The notes under the pieces are model-generated. The model searched no databases and had not been told where the DNA came from. It saw nothing but the letters and a program-made list of their open reading frames with translations. A DNA stretch of 64,000 nucleotides, taken from positions 439,595 to 503,594 of the forward strand of contig NW_003116452.1 of the NCBI RefSeq assembly GCF_000003605.2. Direction: 5' to 3'. Positions within the stretch are counted from its first letter, which is position 1. Every line of letters starts with the position of its first letter. Source of the DNA: Saccoglossus kowalevskii. Its lineage: Eukaryota; Hemichordata; Enteropneusta; Harrimaniidae. A program made the position numbers and the translations under genes. Shown piece after piece: positions 37,480 to 49,969 of the stretch.

Positions 37480-37790
37480 TGTCTTTGTGCATACTTTGCT
37501 GTATCCTCGTAATAACCCCATAATACATGCCATCAATTTACATCTAGCACCGAAAAAAATAGAAATAATTTTTATGTAAAAAGCTGTTTTGTAACGCTGT
37601 AAGACGTATTTGCTTTTGTTCGAACATTCGAATTCTCCTAATTGGCCCCTTTGTGTACTAAGAAGAGCAATAGCGCGTAACAGAAATATCCTGTCATTCA
37701 ACGTGAACTTCCGTGAAGTACAACAACCCCTCGGTCGCCGTACAACCTTTGTTCATACTTTAAGGTATTCCAGTAATAACCTCAAATCGT
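37480..37790 (+). repeat. Pair of weak direct repeats
   Basis: The sequence ACTGTCTTTGTGCATACTTT at about 37479, followed by GCTGTATCCTCGTAATAACC, resembles ACAACCTTTGTTCATACTTT at about 37742, followed by AAGGTATTCCAGTAATAACC. The spacing is about 263 bp. The similarity is real but moderate, and the element boundaries are unclear. Confidence 0.35.
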
Positions 37791-37799
37791 ATTAAAATG

Positions 37800-40684
37800 A
37801 TTTGTAATCATATGTTAGCTTGCAATATTTAATTCCTTAAAATTAGAGTACTTAATGACATTCATTTCGTTATACAATATGTACAAAGTATGGGTGACGT
37901 ATAAATGTGTCTGTAGTGTATCTAATTATAAACTCGATTAAGTGATTTGTTAGGATTCGGGCAGCACTGGACAATTCTATAGACATGTTTTGCATTAAGT
38001 ATTAGCTCTAAATTAGCATGGAATTTGGCAGGAATGGACCTTTAAAGATAATTATATTATGTTTTAATGTATTTCATATTATAATGCATTTAAACAAAAT
38101 GGTAAAAATACAATATTTTGAATTACACTTGTTTTCCGCAAACCACAATCAGAGAATTATTTTCCATTTATTATATCGTATCCATTACACTGACACGTTA
38201 ACAATGCCGCACATGCTATGACAGTATAGGTAGATTCATTTAATTAGTCTAATGCCATTGAAATCGAGGCACATTATCACATTACATTGTTTGGCATTAA
38301 CGTCAATTAGTGTCAATATAGACACTTATCGATGTAAGGTGTTTATTTAGACAAAGCTAGAATAAAAATCACACAATAGGAAAGTTGATTGAAACGAATG
38401 CTAATCAATTTTAACAGATAACTCCATCTTACACTTGTGATAAGTCTTTTTCAAGCTTACAATTAGGTATGTTCACCTAGTTAGTAATTAGTATATAGAC
38501 AAGATAATTACATTGGTGAAGTATGTTTCTATGTAGCTGTATAACCTTCGAACCAACATTTTATATCATGCTTATCGTTTGCACTCTAGCACAGATCGCC
38601 AGAGGACAGCCGGAATAGCTTCCGTCTAGCAAAGTTCGAACAACGAGCGTAATGGTCAAATGAAGTGCTGTTGCGACGGTAACTGTTCAGCTCCACATTA
38701 CATGTTAACTCACTGGATGTATTTTTGTAATAGTATTTTAATTGTTGTACAAATCAAAGTGACGTGAGACACATAAGTAGATAGTTTGCATCAGGTAGTC
38801 CGTCATTTTCAATATTCCATGACATCATCATCAATTATCAGTATAGGTACTTATATATACGAATATTATGTTATTGCACACAATTACATAGAAAGAACGC
38901 TACCAGTCGAAGTCCATAGTAAGTCTAATCAAACATTTCGGTGAGAAGTTCAGCTATGTATCCACTTTAGATATTGCCGTGTGATATGTAATCGCTTCAT
39001 CGGAAGTGCCTGCCATGCATGCAACCATTAGTGTGCATCACTGCTTTTTATATACATTGATCACGCGGGCGTATGTTCTTGTATGATTATCTCATTTCGA
39101 ATCGACGTGCACAAAACTGCTCGTCATATTGAAAAAAACATAAATATACAATAAAATGTACACATTTAAATAATGTATATGGGGTTGGATACAGTCAAAC
39201 ACAAACAATAAGTAAATTATATATTGTATTCTACGATTTACGGTGGGAAAATAAAATAAATTACTATATATATTTATGGAACGGCAATGAAGGAGAATCC
39301 CATTATCCTGAACAAAAATATTTGACCAATCCGATGATGGTTGCAAAATAAGTACCTTTGAAATTATACGATAAAAGATTCATATCATATATAAACACTT
39401 TCATCACTATTTGAGTAGATCCTATTGAAAACGATTTAGTTAAACCATTTGTGTTATGTTTTTTTTAGTATTGTATACAATTAAATCGAAATTTGTTCAC
39501 TTTTTAATACAATTTCGGTTAAAGTTTTGATACTATTGACCAAATATAAACAAACAAACCTATGTTGGCAAGAAAATGAAGCTAAAATCAACCTGAAAAA
39601 TATAGTTTTTAATCGAAGCTTTCAAGACTTATCCACAAATTGACACTGAATACAACATCCTGGTGACTGTGTTGATTTATACCTCGTTTGTACTCAACAC
39701 CACGTCGCAGAACACTTTTTCTATGTGGGAGGTCTTTCGTGAAGTTAAAACCAATGCTGAAACAAGATAAATATGAAAAGTTCGCCCAGGAAAATATTTT
39801 CGTTGCCGGAAAGAAAATATTTCTACTGTACATCAAAAATAAATCTGTTGCCAGTGGATTGGAATCTGTGGAATGTAAATATAATAGGCTTAACTTAATA
39901 GTAAGAGCACAATCAAGTGTTCATATTTTGTAAATTTGAAAGACAGCAACATGATCTCTGTCCTGGATTTACTATCTCTACACACTGATGAACCACGCCA
40001 ATTTTCCTACAGCAACCATTATTGTCAGTAGCATACTCGTATATTCATATAGCTCGAATGAAAGACGAACACAAATGTTATGGAAGACTCCAATTTACAC
40101 ATATCATTCCTATATTTACAGCATTTTGTTTACACAAACGGGATATATGTGTTTCTCAGCACCGCCTCATTACAGTTTGTTTTTGAGATGCCCTACCCTG
40201 TTCCGTCTCACTAGATGGCTCTTTAATTGTATTTCTGGTCAAAAATTTCGAAATAAAAAAGATACTTCTGAACAATGGAAGAAAATAACTTCTTGTTTAG
40301 AATTGAATTTTGTGAGAATATTCACTCATTTCAGAAATGTAACTCTTTTACCATCAACAGATTTGTGGTGATTAGAAAGAGATCGTTTTGTGAAACATTG
40401 GTATCTCCAGTCATGCTGAGTAAATGTTATTTCTGAAGAACCCACATTTCACGCATTCAGGAAGTAATTCTAAAAAACGCCAGGGGAAAATTTGGGACAA
40501 TTACTGTCTATTGTCTGTCTGTACAAGTATATACAACAATCTGTGACTTTTTTCAGGCTTTACACAAAAGGAAATACATTAAAATATGCAGAGAATCTAA
40601 ACATAAGTCGCTTTAACCGAACAATTCATTTGCATCGAGACGTAATCTAACACAACATCACAGGTACCTACCACAAATTCGCAA
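37800..40684. other. Intergenic stretch
   Basis: No gene recognised. A 127-codon plus-strand frame at 39988-40371 has no domain, no signal for splicing and mixed composition, and is not accepted. TGTTAACTCACTGG and other short words show no repetition. Confidence 0.45.
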
Positions 40685-40685
40685 C

Positions 40686-41880
40686 GGGGCGCTATATCGG
40701 TAATGTTCGCATGAGTGTTACTGTATATTTTGTGGCAGTACTCTTACAATCAACAGAAGAGGAATATCCAGTAACACGAGAGCAAATATTGCCTATTTGA
40801 TGCAATTATGCGAGTCACAAAGTGCTGTTATTACAACCAAACCAAGGTCAGCTTGGACTTTAGTTGCGAGACATAACAAAAAAAAACCGCAAAATAAAAA
40901 TACAAAATAAACGCAATCAGAGGCGCCGACTACACGCGTTGGAAATAAATAGAACGCGTTGTGACACAGTCTCACCAGCCTCGTTCACTCACGCAATATA
41001 ATTATGCTATTTCCCAACGCACGTATATTTAATACATTGACGAAAAACACCACAAGAAAAATGTAAATCAGGCTTGTAATTACTAGTAACTCAACTCGAA
41101 CGCAATATTCATCACTGTAGAAGTGGATAAATTCGAACCAGCCAGCTCGTGAACTGTTTAGCTGACTTTTCAAAAGATGGATATTCAATTCAAATTCATT
41201 CCAACTTATTTGAATATTCTTTCGGAAATTTGAGACATTGTTCAAAAAATCCTGTACAGGGATATGTCTGATATCAACTAATAATACGCAATTATCCAGG
41301 CAGTACTAGAAAATATTACTGATACTAATCATGTTTTGTATTGGGAAGTCCCCGGGCGTGTAGTAGACGAGCATAATCGTACTGTCACATGTTTTTAGCC
41401 ATGTCTTTTCGTCTTAACCGTCGTAGTCCGCTTCATTGAATGTTTAGTTTGATAATTGATAAACATATATTCAGTGTGAGACTGTTCAAGTTGTGTTAAT
41501 ACAAAGATTATTTAAACTTGTCCCTTCCGTTGCCAACGTATTCAATATACGGAAATAGCATGTGTGTGTGCGTTTGCGTGAGTGAAAAATGCCGGCGAGA
41601 TTTCGCGTTGCAACGCGTTCCAGTTATTTCAAAAGCGCGTGGTCGGCGCCTTTGATTGTGTTTATTTTCTTCTTTCATTCTCGAAATCTATCACTGGCAC
41701 CGTTTATTTTGTCATTTCTCACAACTGAATGTCGAAGCTCATTTTGTTTTGGCTGTATAACACATGTTTGTACTTTAAAACTACAAATAGAGGCTGAATG
41801 GTACACGAGTTCTCTGTGTAATACAGTATTCAGTATAAGTCTAATTCCAATTGGCTTATCAACATTTACAAAGCGCTGAT
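40686..41880. mobile_element. Long inverted-repeat element, arms over 230 bp
   Basis: The left arm (firm from 40813 to 41045) aligns with the reverse complement of the right arm (41520 to 41775). Shared blocks include AAACRCAATCARAGGCGCCG, GAACGCGTTG, TCACTCACGCAA and ATGCTATTTCC, with further matches outward (CCAAA-C-AAGG..AGCTTGGAC, AGTTGCGAGA). Weak similarity may reach about 40686 and 41880, near GCGCT at both ends. About 475 bp of unmatched spacer separates the arms. There is no transposase frame and the target duplication is not evident. A long-TIR non-autonomous DNA transposon fits best; two oppositely oriented copies of a dispersed repeat is the alternative. Divergence is substantial, so it is old. 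Confidence 0.6.
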
Positions 41881-41932
41881 ATATTAGAATTTAGAAAAAC
41901 AAACAAATTTGCATACTATGTGATACTAGTAC

Positions 41933-42300
41933 AATAGACCATTGTCCGTACACTGCGAGAATCACGCGTTATGCGTGAAATCGAACGTAAAAACAGGACA
42001 AACAAAGGTCATAGCGTCGGAGTCGCGTCAAACATCGCGTGGGATTCGACAAACGCAAAAGTATTTCGGGACATTTCCATGCTTAATAATGTGCTGTCCA
42101 CATTTGATGATAGGCAATTTCGATTAAGTAAGGGTATTCGGAAGCAATATTCCTCTGTCGAAGATCGGCCGGTCGGTGTGAGCTACGAAATAAGGAAATT
42201 CGAGTTCAAAATCAAATCGTTCGATTTTTGCGGCAGACGTTCGACGCGCGTCTTTCATGCATTTCGCGAGATCTCGCAATTGTACGGAAAATCACCTATT
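41933..42300. mobile_element. MITE with about 45-bp terminal inverted repeats
   Basis: The left end AATAGACCATTGTCCGTACA and the right end in reverse complement, AATAGGTGATTTTCCGTACA, continue to match through TGCGAGA, CGCG and ATGC.TGAAA for about 45 bp. The element is 368 bp and CpG-richer than its flanks. TTGCATACTATG occurs at 41909-41920 and directly after the right end at 42299-42310, a 12-bp direct repeat lying about 12 bp outside the left terminus. A 125-codon plus-strand frame (41971-42348) lies almost wholly inside and is rejected as a gene. Confidence 0.65.
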
Positions 42301-42310
42301 GCATACTATG

Positions 42311-43987
42311 CAAATACTTTTGTTATGCCCGCATTCCAGTACAAGTAATAATCTGCGGCACTTATAAAATAAATTATTGTTACCAAAAGATTAGGTAAGA
42401 ACCTGAAACTTTGATAGTACTTTACGGTGACGTCTATTCCCACATCCAGTCATGACAAGGCGATCTGTCAGAAAGATGAGCCAGTGTTTCTGTGCTGCTT
42501 TGTTACAAAACTGTGTTTCAGATTTTCAAATTGTTTCATTAAAAATAAAACAAAGATTGAAATAATTCTTGTTTTATTTTCTCAAGCAATCATAAGTTCA
42601 ATATAGATATAACCTAGTTTTCTCATTATTGCGGCGGTCTCTATTCATTATTTGTGTTTGCACTACAGTAGTATTGTTGTATATAGGTTATCTTTTTTGA
42701 CATTATTAAATTTCAAATTATACATGGCTTGTTCTTTTCATCTTCCATCATTAAAAGTGGTTATATTTTTATAGGCCAGATTAGTTATGCTATTAGCTTA
42801 ATAATCAGTAAAATGTAGAAAAAATACAGAATGACTAGTCTCAACATTACCAACACCCCCCGGCAACATGTCTGCCTTGAAGTGACTCTCTCCTACAAGA
42901 CTGTGTTTTTGCCCGATAATTTGACAGCAATTATTTTCTCATATGAAAGCAAGCAAAATGTGAACAATTTCTTTGGGAACATTTTCTAACAAGCTATCAA
43001 TTGACTTGTTTTCACAACCTTTGATTCAACGCAGTATAACCGATTATATTCAGAGCATAAATTATGTATATGTGCTCGTTAGTTATATTTATAATTGTCT
43101 GTTATTATTAGTATTATTATCATTTATTTTTATTTTTTTTTAGTATTTGGTATGGTTGATTTAGTACAAGAAATTCCAAAAATAATCCCTTCTTTAGGCC
43201 AATTGAAAAGAGTGTTAGATTTATTCCATTAGTAAGATTCTCAATCCGGCTCATTACAATAAACTAGTGATCATTTCAATGAGCACAAAGGCTCGTTTAT
43301 TCACACCACTTTATGCATTTTAACATTCGTCAATGCGTGTACATTATGGTTTTAACAAAAATGAGAAAAGAGAAAAACATTAGCTAGTACATTAGCCAAT
43401 ACAATGAGTAGTATTGTGGATTCAATTAGGATAATAAGATTACTATTCTGTATAGTATGCTTTATGTATCTAGTAGATACAACTATGTACAACTATAAAG
43501 AATTGACCTTCTGAATGAGCATGGTCATTAAATTTATATCATAATTGTTAAGTACTGTACGAACTGCCATATAAAGTTAAACGGTTCCGTTGTATCTTCT
43601 TTGACTTCTTACCTTGCCTTTATCATAGTAAACCTTCTTCTCGTGGTCACAATAACTCATGTTATTATTCTTTAGGGGGCATACAGTACATATAGTGTTA
43701 TCTAAAGAACATAAATTTTAATTTTATACCTAAGTCATAGTATTTTTAGTGAAAAATTACTTTCATACTCACGTTTGCTATACAAGAATATATTGTGCAT
43801 CATCAGTTTGCATCCATCTATGTTATTTAACCTAGATTCTCAATGAGCGAAACTTTAGCCCACGTTTGTTATTTTGTATTATAAAAAGTACTGTATATTT
43901 TATAGATATTTAAAAAAAAATACATAGGTGTATTTTCAACCCAGTTTATGTAGCCCTAAATGAAACGCCTCTAGATTTATGTTTTTA
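42311..43987. other. AT-rich intergenic stretch
   Basis: No gene, repeat or site recognised beyond ordinary AT-rich simple words. Confidence 0.5.
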
Positions 43988-45226
43988 TACAAGGGGCGTT
44001 CAATAAGTAATGCCCCTGACCACATTCCAGTTGTGTGATCTAGATGATATTTCGGATGTGTAATTATTTGCATCTCTATGGATTATGTTGCAAAAAACAA
44101 CTCTGAACTAATTGTGGTTTCTGATTTACAAGTGTTTGAACTGAGTCAGATGTGAAATGAAGCCAGTTGAGTGTCGCGCAGTGATCCGTTTTTTGTATTT
44201 GAAAGGACAACACCTTTTGATGAAATGAAAGCAGCTTATGGTGGTGATGCCCCATCACATGACCTTGTAAAAAGATGGCATCGTGAATTAGAACATGAAT
44301 GGAAGTTGTGGAAACAGCTCCCAGACCTGGTCGTCTCTCTCCTGCCATTTATAAGGCATCTGTTCGTCAAGTTGAGATAGCTATTTTGGAAGATCGCCGC
44401 ATTACTGTTCGCCAAATGGACCAAGAGGGCAAGATTAGTACAGGGTCTGTGGAAACTATCATTCATGACCATTTGCATATGCATAAGGTGTCTGCCAGAT
44501 AGATTCCCAGGTTGCTCACACCGGACAGCTAAACATGTCAAGTGCTCGAGGATGAATTTGGAGATATGCCAAGAAGATGAGTCAAAGTTTTTCAAAAGAT
44601 TGATTACGCAGGATGAAACTTGGGTCCATCACTGTGACCAAGAAACCAAAGCCCAGTCAATGCAGTGAAAGCACTTGGACTCACTCCTCCAAAGAAAGCA
44701 AGGGCGCAGTCCTCCGCTGGCAATGTAATGCTCATTCTTCTGGAACCAGAACGGAGTAGTGATGACAGATTTCCTGGCCAAGGGTACCGCTTCACTTATG
44801 ATGATATTAGTAGAAGCTATCAAAATCAAGAGGCGGGGCAAGATCAGCAAAAGTATCCTCCTCCTGCAGGACAACGCTCCGGTCCACAATTAGCATGTCG
44901 CGTGTTGCTATGAAATCCTCCCCCATCCCCCTTACTCTCCTGATCTTGCATCCTCTGACTTTCATCTCTTCCCAGTCATGAAGTTATTTTTGAAAAGAAA
45001 GCGTTTCCCAGATAATGCAGCCTTGATTTATGAAGTTACGACGTGGTTGGAGGAACAGCCTGGGGTGTTCTACAAAAACGGTGTCCAGAGCTGCATCAAA
45101 CGATGGGAGAAATCCATAACTCTGGGTGGCTCCTATGTAGAGAAAGACTAATAACTGCGCCAAGTTTCATTACTCTCTTGGTATAGGAAATGGGTCAGGG
45201 AAATTACTTATTGATCGCCCCTCGTA
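43988..45226 (+). mobile_element. Mariner-type DNA transposon, full length but inactive
   Basis: A 1,239-bp element with matching terminal inverted repeats. The left end TACAAGGGGCGTTCAATAAG corresponds to the right end in reverse complement, TACGAGGGGCGATCAATAAG, and both continue to CCCTGACC. TA flanks both ends (43986-43987 and 45227-45228), the Tc1/mariner target duplication. One transposase gene fills the interior, in the plus orientation. Because both ends survive, this is a complete insertion that has since decayed and is not a fragment. It lies 1.7 kb from the MITE at 41933. Confidence 0.9.
44157..45151 (+). pseudogene. Mariner transposase, broken
   Basis: The start MKPVECRAVIRFLYLKG is the helix-turn-helix N-terminus of a well-known mariner lineage, about 345 aa when intact. 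Recognisable segments follow in order but in different frames: GDAPSHDLVKRWHRE (second DNA-binding region), VETAPRPGRLSPAI, QVEIAILEDRRITVRQM, TGSVETIIHDHLHMHKVSAR, ITQDETWVHH (first catalytic Asp), LLQDNAP (second catalytic Asp), YSPDLASSDFH-like sequence and finally SYVEKD before TAA at 45149. The first frame closes at TGA about 24 codons in, and several small indels shift the frame afterwards. The catalytic region is therefore present but not translatable. Confidence 0.9.
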
Positions 45227-45228
45227 TA

Positions 45229-45511
45229 TAAGGTTTTAAACACCTTTTTGAAAGTTTATCAATTAACTTTAATTATCCTCAGTCTGTTGGTCTCAATGGT
45301 TTCCGTTTTTAACAATCCCATTAGTGGGAAACATATCACAATGACATTTAAGATATATTTTTTTTGAATTATAAGTAGTTAGTACTTAATTCACAATTCG
45401 GAGAAACCCCTTTCCACCAATGCCTTCTTCACAGATCGGTTTGGGCTCAAAAATTAAGGTAGAGATGCAGTTTACCTGACAGGTATTTTAATTAGTTAAT
45501 TAGGAAACAAC
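45229..45511. other. Non-coding sequence before the second gap, possible repeat
   Basis: Contains GGTTTGGGCTCAAAAATTAAGG and then TTTACCTGACAGGTATTTTA, an unremarkable imperfect inverted repeat (ACCTGACAGGT). It directly adjoins the N run, so an unresolved dispersed repeat is likely. No family recognised. Confidence 0.3.
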
Positions 45512-45561
45512 NNNNNNNNNNNNNNNNNNNNNNNNNNNNNNNNNNNNNNNNNNNNNNNNNN
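45512..45561. other. Assembly gap, 50 N
   Basis: Exactly 50 N; a placeholder of arbitrary size like the one at 18774. Confidence 0.98.
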
Positions 45562-46867
45562 TCTTGTCCACAAAACTATATATTTTCGGAAAGCTTATTG
45601 TATTAATTTTAAAGTTTTGTTAGTATTTTTTTTATGGACACTGTAGTTTGAAATATGCACAAAAATGTGCTTTCTTGGTCAAAAGTGATTTAAAAAAAAT
45701 TAGCTCCTAAACCATGCTTCTGTTTCCTGTAAAAATTGGTTTATGGGTACATCTGTTTACTATGAAGAAAGTGCCGTCTTGAAAACTGTCTACCAGTTTT
45801 CAATTTTGCAGGGCAGCAGCCCAAATTTCACTACTTCAAGTTTATGCATAAATTATCACCCAGGCTAGTTGTAACACTGTTAAACCAAAACCAATGCCCG
45901 ACGGCATTTTGAAGATAAACACATTGTCAATCATTTGTGAAAATTTCAAAATATAAGGTCAAAGCATCTGGGAGCTACATTTTTTAAAGTTATGGGATGT
46001 ACACTAAAAAGAAGCTGAGATAATTGCTAATTTGCATAACAATTCACTCAGTAAGAAGTTTGCTAATGCTTATAATTAAAATGGCTGTAACAGTTCCAAA
46101 TTCAAATGTATTATCGTTTTGTTAAAAGTTAAATATAGTGCATAATATGGTGATCCCGTCATTTCGTTTTTTCACCATGTTTTTTTATTATTTATGTACA
46201 GCCTTGCTAAATCTTGCTAAGCATTCAAAAGAGAAAATGTTTGCACATGTTATCTATATTTTAAAATCGTTTTTTGAGTATGTTCCACTATTCGCAATTC
46301 TACAGAATGTTAACAGTCTATAGCCAAGACTTGACATTGATAAATAAATTTAACATGCAAACCAATAGACGAATATTACAATATGATACAAATGATTCAA
46401 ATCCACGATCATGACAATCGTCTCGCTTCTGCAGGCAGACGTGGTACCTACCTAAATTTGTGTTTTTGAAGGGGTCAACCGGATAGTGTATTGTATTGTG
46501 CGTGTACTGTAGTGTAAGTATTGTTGTCTGTTCGCCAAAAAGGGGTAAAACGGATCTGTTCGACCGTAAATAAATTAGGGAAAACAGCGATATATACCCA
46601 CAATATGCCCTCCCATGGGATAAGTTATTTTATCAACAGAAACCCATAGACGTATAATTAATAACAGGAGCAGCGAACAACTCCGTTATACGGTGTGAAC
46701 GGTCTGTTCTTGCCAATAAGATTATTTTCATAATCAATCATTTATTAACATACATAATATTCGGTGTATTCATCGGTTGAAACATAAAATTCATGAAACA
46801 TCGAATTGTGGGCTATCAAATGAATAAAAATCATTTGCAAGTATTCACCAGCTAATTTATACTGGTA
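45562..46867. other. Non-coding sequence after the second gap
   Basis: No gene recognised. The part to about 46130 has a repeat-like feel (balanced words such as CATCTGGGAGCTACATTTT) and may belong to the same unresolved repeat as the left side of the gap. Confidence 0.3.
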
Positions 46868-47480
46868 TGGTTGTTTTCAAATAAACATCTGAAACGTTGT
46901 TGTTAATAAAATTGAAACTGGTTTCATTACACTGATCTCAAAGTCCTTCAATGAGTTCTTCAATTTTACAGGTGATTTCACGTAAGCCACATATTCATCG
47001 GTGAATTAGGTCTGCCTTATCACTGTTAGTTGCATGAATAATTCATGTTTTATGGTATAGAGTTCAATACAAGTGAAACAGTTAAGGTCTAATGTTAGTA
47101 CCAGAGTCACATAGTATCTTTTCTCAGTACTGTTTTATTGTATACTTTTGTGAGTATTCATTTCAATTGCCATTGCAAAGACTTACCAATATTTATATAT
47201 ATTTATATTAACGTATTATTGTGCGTAGTCCTAGCTTGGTTGAAAAAAAATTGGCAAGATACTGAAAAGGGCAATTTACAAAATACGATTTGGTTACCAA
47301 CCTCACTGTATTTTTGTAACTAAAAACTAATTAGTATGTAATGTGATCGGATGTATCACAAATTCGAATCTCACTCGATGACGTCAATAAGATATCGTCA
47401 AAATAAAAAAAACAATACTAATTCACACTGCAACTAAACCATATATTGCAGTCATTTCAGTATAATAAATTTGATATTTC
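46868..47480 (+). repeat. Diverged direct repeat, copy 1 of 2 (about 600 bp)
   Basis: Aligns in order with 50757-51350. The best-kept blocks are ATTCATCGGTGAATTAGGT, CATGAATAATTCATG followed by TTTTA, AACTAATTAGTATGTAATGT and GATATCGTCAAAATAAA. Between blocks the similarity drops sharply. CATGAATAATTCATG is a perfect odd palindrome in both copies. This copy also has a perfect CRE (TGACGTCA, 47379-47386), which is TGACGCCA in copy 2. It could be an old dispersed repeat or duplicated regulatory DNA. Confidence 0.65.
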
Positions 47481-49261
47481 TATCATTGGTGGGATAGTAA
47501 CGCATACCTGGAAAACAGTACAAATACATGGCTACATTATCTAAGAATTTACAGAACACCAACAACAGTGATGTTGGAGAGTGAACTAACAAATTAAGAC
47601 GTTGCTCTTGAAGGTTAAACAGTGAATTTATAACGCGTATCAATGTTATACCTAATAGTAATAAACAATCCATACTCTGTATGACGATAACGATTTTCTT
47701 TTAGTGCATTTTATTTAAAACACATTTCATTCAGATACTGCTGCGGTAGTTTGTGTAATTTTTCCTCCATATTTATTACCATCTCACTTATACCATATAC
47801 ACTGTTAATGATGTACATTATACAATATTGTCAACATATAGAAATAATTCCAGCAGTTCAGCGAGGTACCCACCTCAGACAATATCTTTAGATATATATT
47901 AGATAGATCCATCGGATACGCTTCCCATGCATTCAGCATTCAGTTTTCATAATTAGTTAATCACACGTGCTATATTCTGGCATAATTATCTCAACAGTTT
48001 TGAACGAATAATAAAAATATACGCTTAAATATTTATTTGTGATATGTTGTAACTGACTAATGTATTTGGCAAGTTCGAAGACAGTCAGATTAAAAAATGC
48101 GGAGCAGGCTGGTGCTCAATTTTATTACAGTTGATCACCAAGTTTGCAAATTTCCAACTGCTCTGGGTTAATAAGATCAGCTAAATTTCCACCAGAAACA
48201 GGTAAACCTGTATACCTGTATGTAAGAAGCCAGGGAATTTGATTCAAGCAAAAAGAAACTGCATCTACCTATATAAAGACACACGGACAAAGAACATTTT
48301 CTTGGAGCGCTAAATGCGACAATTGCATCACTCCCTGCGCGAATGTTAATGGTTACACCCCCCCCTTCAATATGCAACACAGAAATACAGGCATATAAAT
48401 ACTAATTTTCTAGAATCTTTGCTCCTAGTAAAACAAGACCAAACAATGCTATAGTCCGTCATCTTTAATATTGGATGTAACCATTATCTTATGGGGACCA
48501 CGGGTCAATACTTGCGGGGAGTTAACACCCATAATTTTAAAATGCCTTAATAAATACGAGTATGTTATAGAGAAAAATTAGAGGGAAAACAATATTTTGA
48601 TTATGTATATATAAATATATATCGGTGAATCAGTATAGAGTCGATAAGTTTATTGCATTGAAGGATTCATTTTAATATTAGTAAGGAAATATTCAGAAAT
48701 TATTCAGTATTAAAGACATACAAATACTACATTATCTTGAAACATTTTCTATGCAGCTGTGTGGGTTATACAATACTACTGGTCACCAATATGAAGCAGG
48801 TGTCCTACTCATAAAAAAGCTGCCACCTGTTGGCAATGTACATAAAAAGTGGTGCTGTTAAAACCGTGTGTCACTGAAGTAACCTATGCCATATAGTACT
48901 GTTAGTAATAACATGTGTTACATGCGTACTTCATTGCAAAGTAACAACCATGACATTCAAACGGCATCTCCTAACCATTATTGAAATATTGACCCGATCC
49001 AAGGTCGATCAACAATGCTCTCTTTGGGTCAAAAAAATTGTATATTGATATAGGTTGGGCCGATATCTGTACTTTTATACCGAAAAAAAAAAACATTTTG
49101 TAAAATGCGCATTTGTAAAATCTCTCCCGCCCAAGTTTTCTATGACAACATCCAGAGTTTTCATCATTCACACTTCCAATGGCTCATATGCATTTATATT
49201 TCATAGTACCTCCAAAATTGTTGTTACATTTAAGATTTGTGTATGTGCGACTATTTGACAT
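47481..49261. other. Intergenic stretch
   Basis: No gene recognised. A C8 run lies near 48357-48365. Frames at 47452, 48177 and 48971 are short and featureless. Confidence 0.45.
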
Positions 49262-49720
49262 TTCAGAGGCTGTGACGTTTACACGCGAAGCGCTCGCTCA
49301 CATCCTGGTTAAATGAACAATTCAATGAAAGCCAATGAGTAATAATATTCCCTCATGGTTAAAATAAAAGCACTATAGGTTATACGGCGTTAACGAATTC
49401 AGAGATACCTAGCGACATTCAAGTTGTCAGCGCTATCTGTGGTCGTACACGGTACAGTGACCGACAGTTTGGACCGGCCGTGTTGTTCGATGTTTACACA
49501 TAAACCATAATTCGGCCCAAGTAATGCGGCATGATAATGTGTTTTTTTTAGACCTGTCCGACAAATTAAAGGTAAAAAACGCCCGGCCGAAAAGCTTCAA
49601 AGATGCATTACGTCAATGACCTTTGAGAAGTCAATACGCAAATATATTGACCGTCAAATGCGCGAGTCTGATTGGCTGATAAGACGAGGTATACTAAAAG
49701 TTGTCATGACATTGTAAAGT
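49262..49720 (+). promoter_or_regulatory. CpG-richer patch with promoter-type motifs
   Basis: GC and CpG rise from about 49262. CTGATTGGCTGAT (an inverted CCAAT box in strong NF-Y context) is at 49668-49680. TGACCTTTGA, the reverse complement of the ERR/SF1-like TCAAAGGTCA, is at 49617-49626, directly next to TACGTCA (a CRE-like half). No gene with convincing coding potential follows; a Ty3/Gypsy pol fossil begins 250 bp downstream. It may be a decayed promoter, either host or element-derived. Confidence 0.25.
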
Positions 49721-49969
49721 AACAGTGTATCTTTTCAACCATTAATTCTGAATTAAATTGAATTTCCCGAGGCGTGCATATTTATACTGTATATTATCAC
49801 GTTTTATCTAATGGGAAATCTACAAAGAAGATATATGTGTCCGCGTTCAACAGAGTCGACAATTCAGTAGAAGTATGGACCGGGAATCAGGAAACAGTGT
49901 TTTACATTTTCTGCATCCTTTATTCTATGATTTGTTTTTTATTTTACCTCAAACTTTGCAAATATAGGT

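Noticed and set aside
39988-40371. 127-codon plus-strand ORF
   Set aside because: No domain, no splice or promoter context, composition like the surrounding intergenic DNA.
41971-42348. 125-codon plus-strand ORF
   Set aside because: It lies almost entirely inside the 41933-42300 inverted-repeat element; the frame is a by-product of its GC-rich composition.
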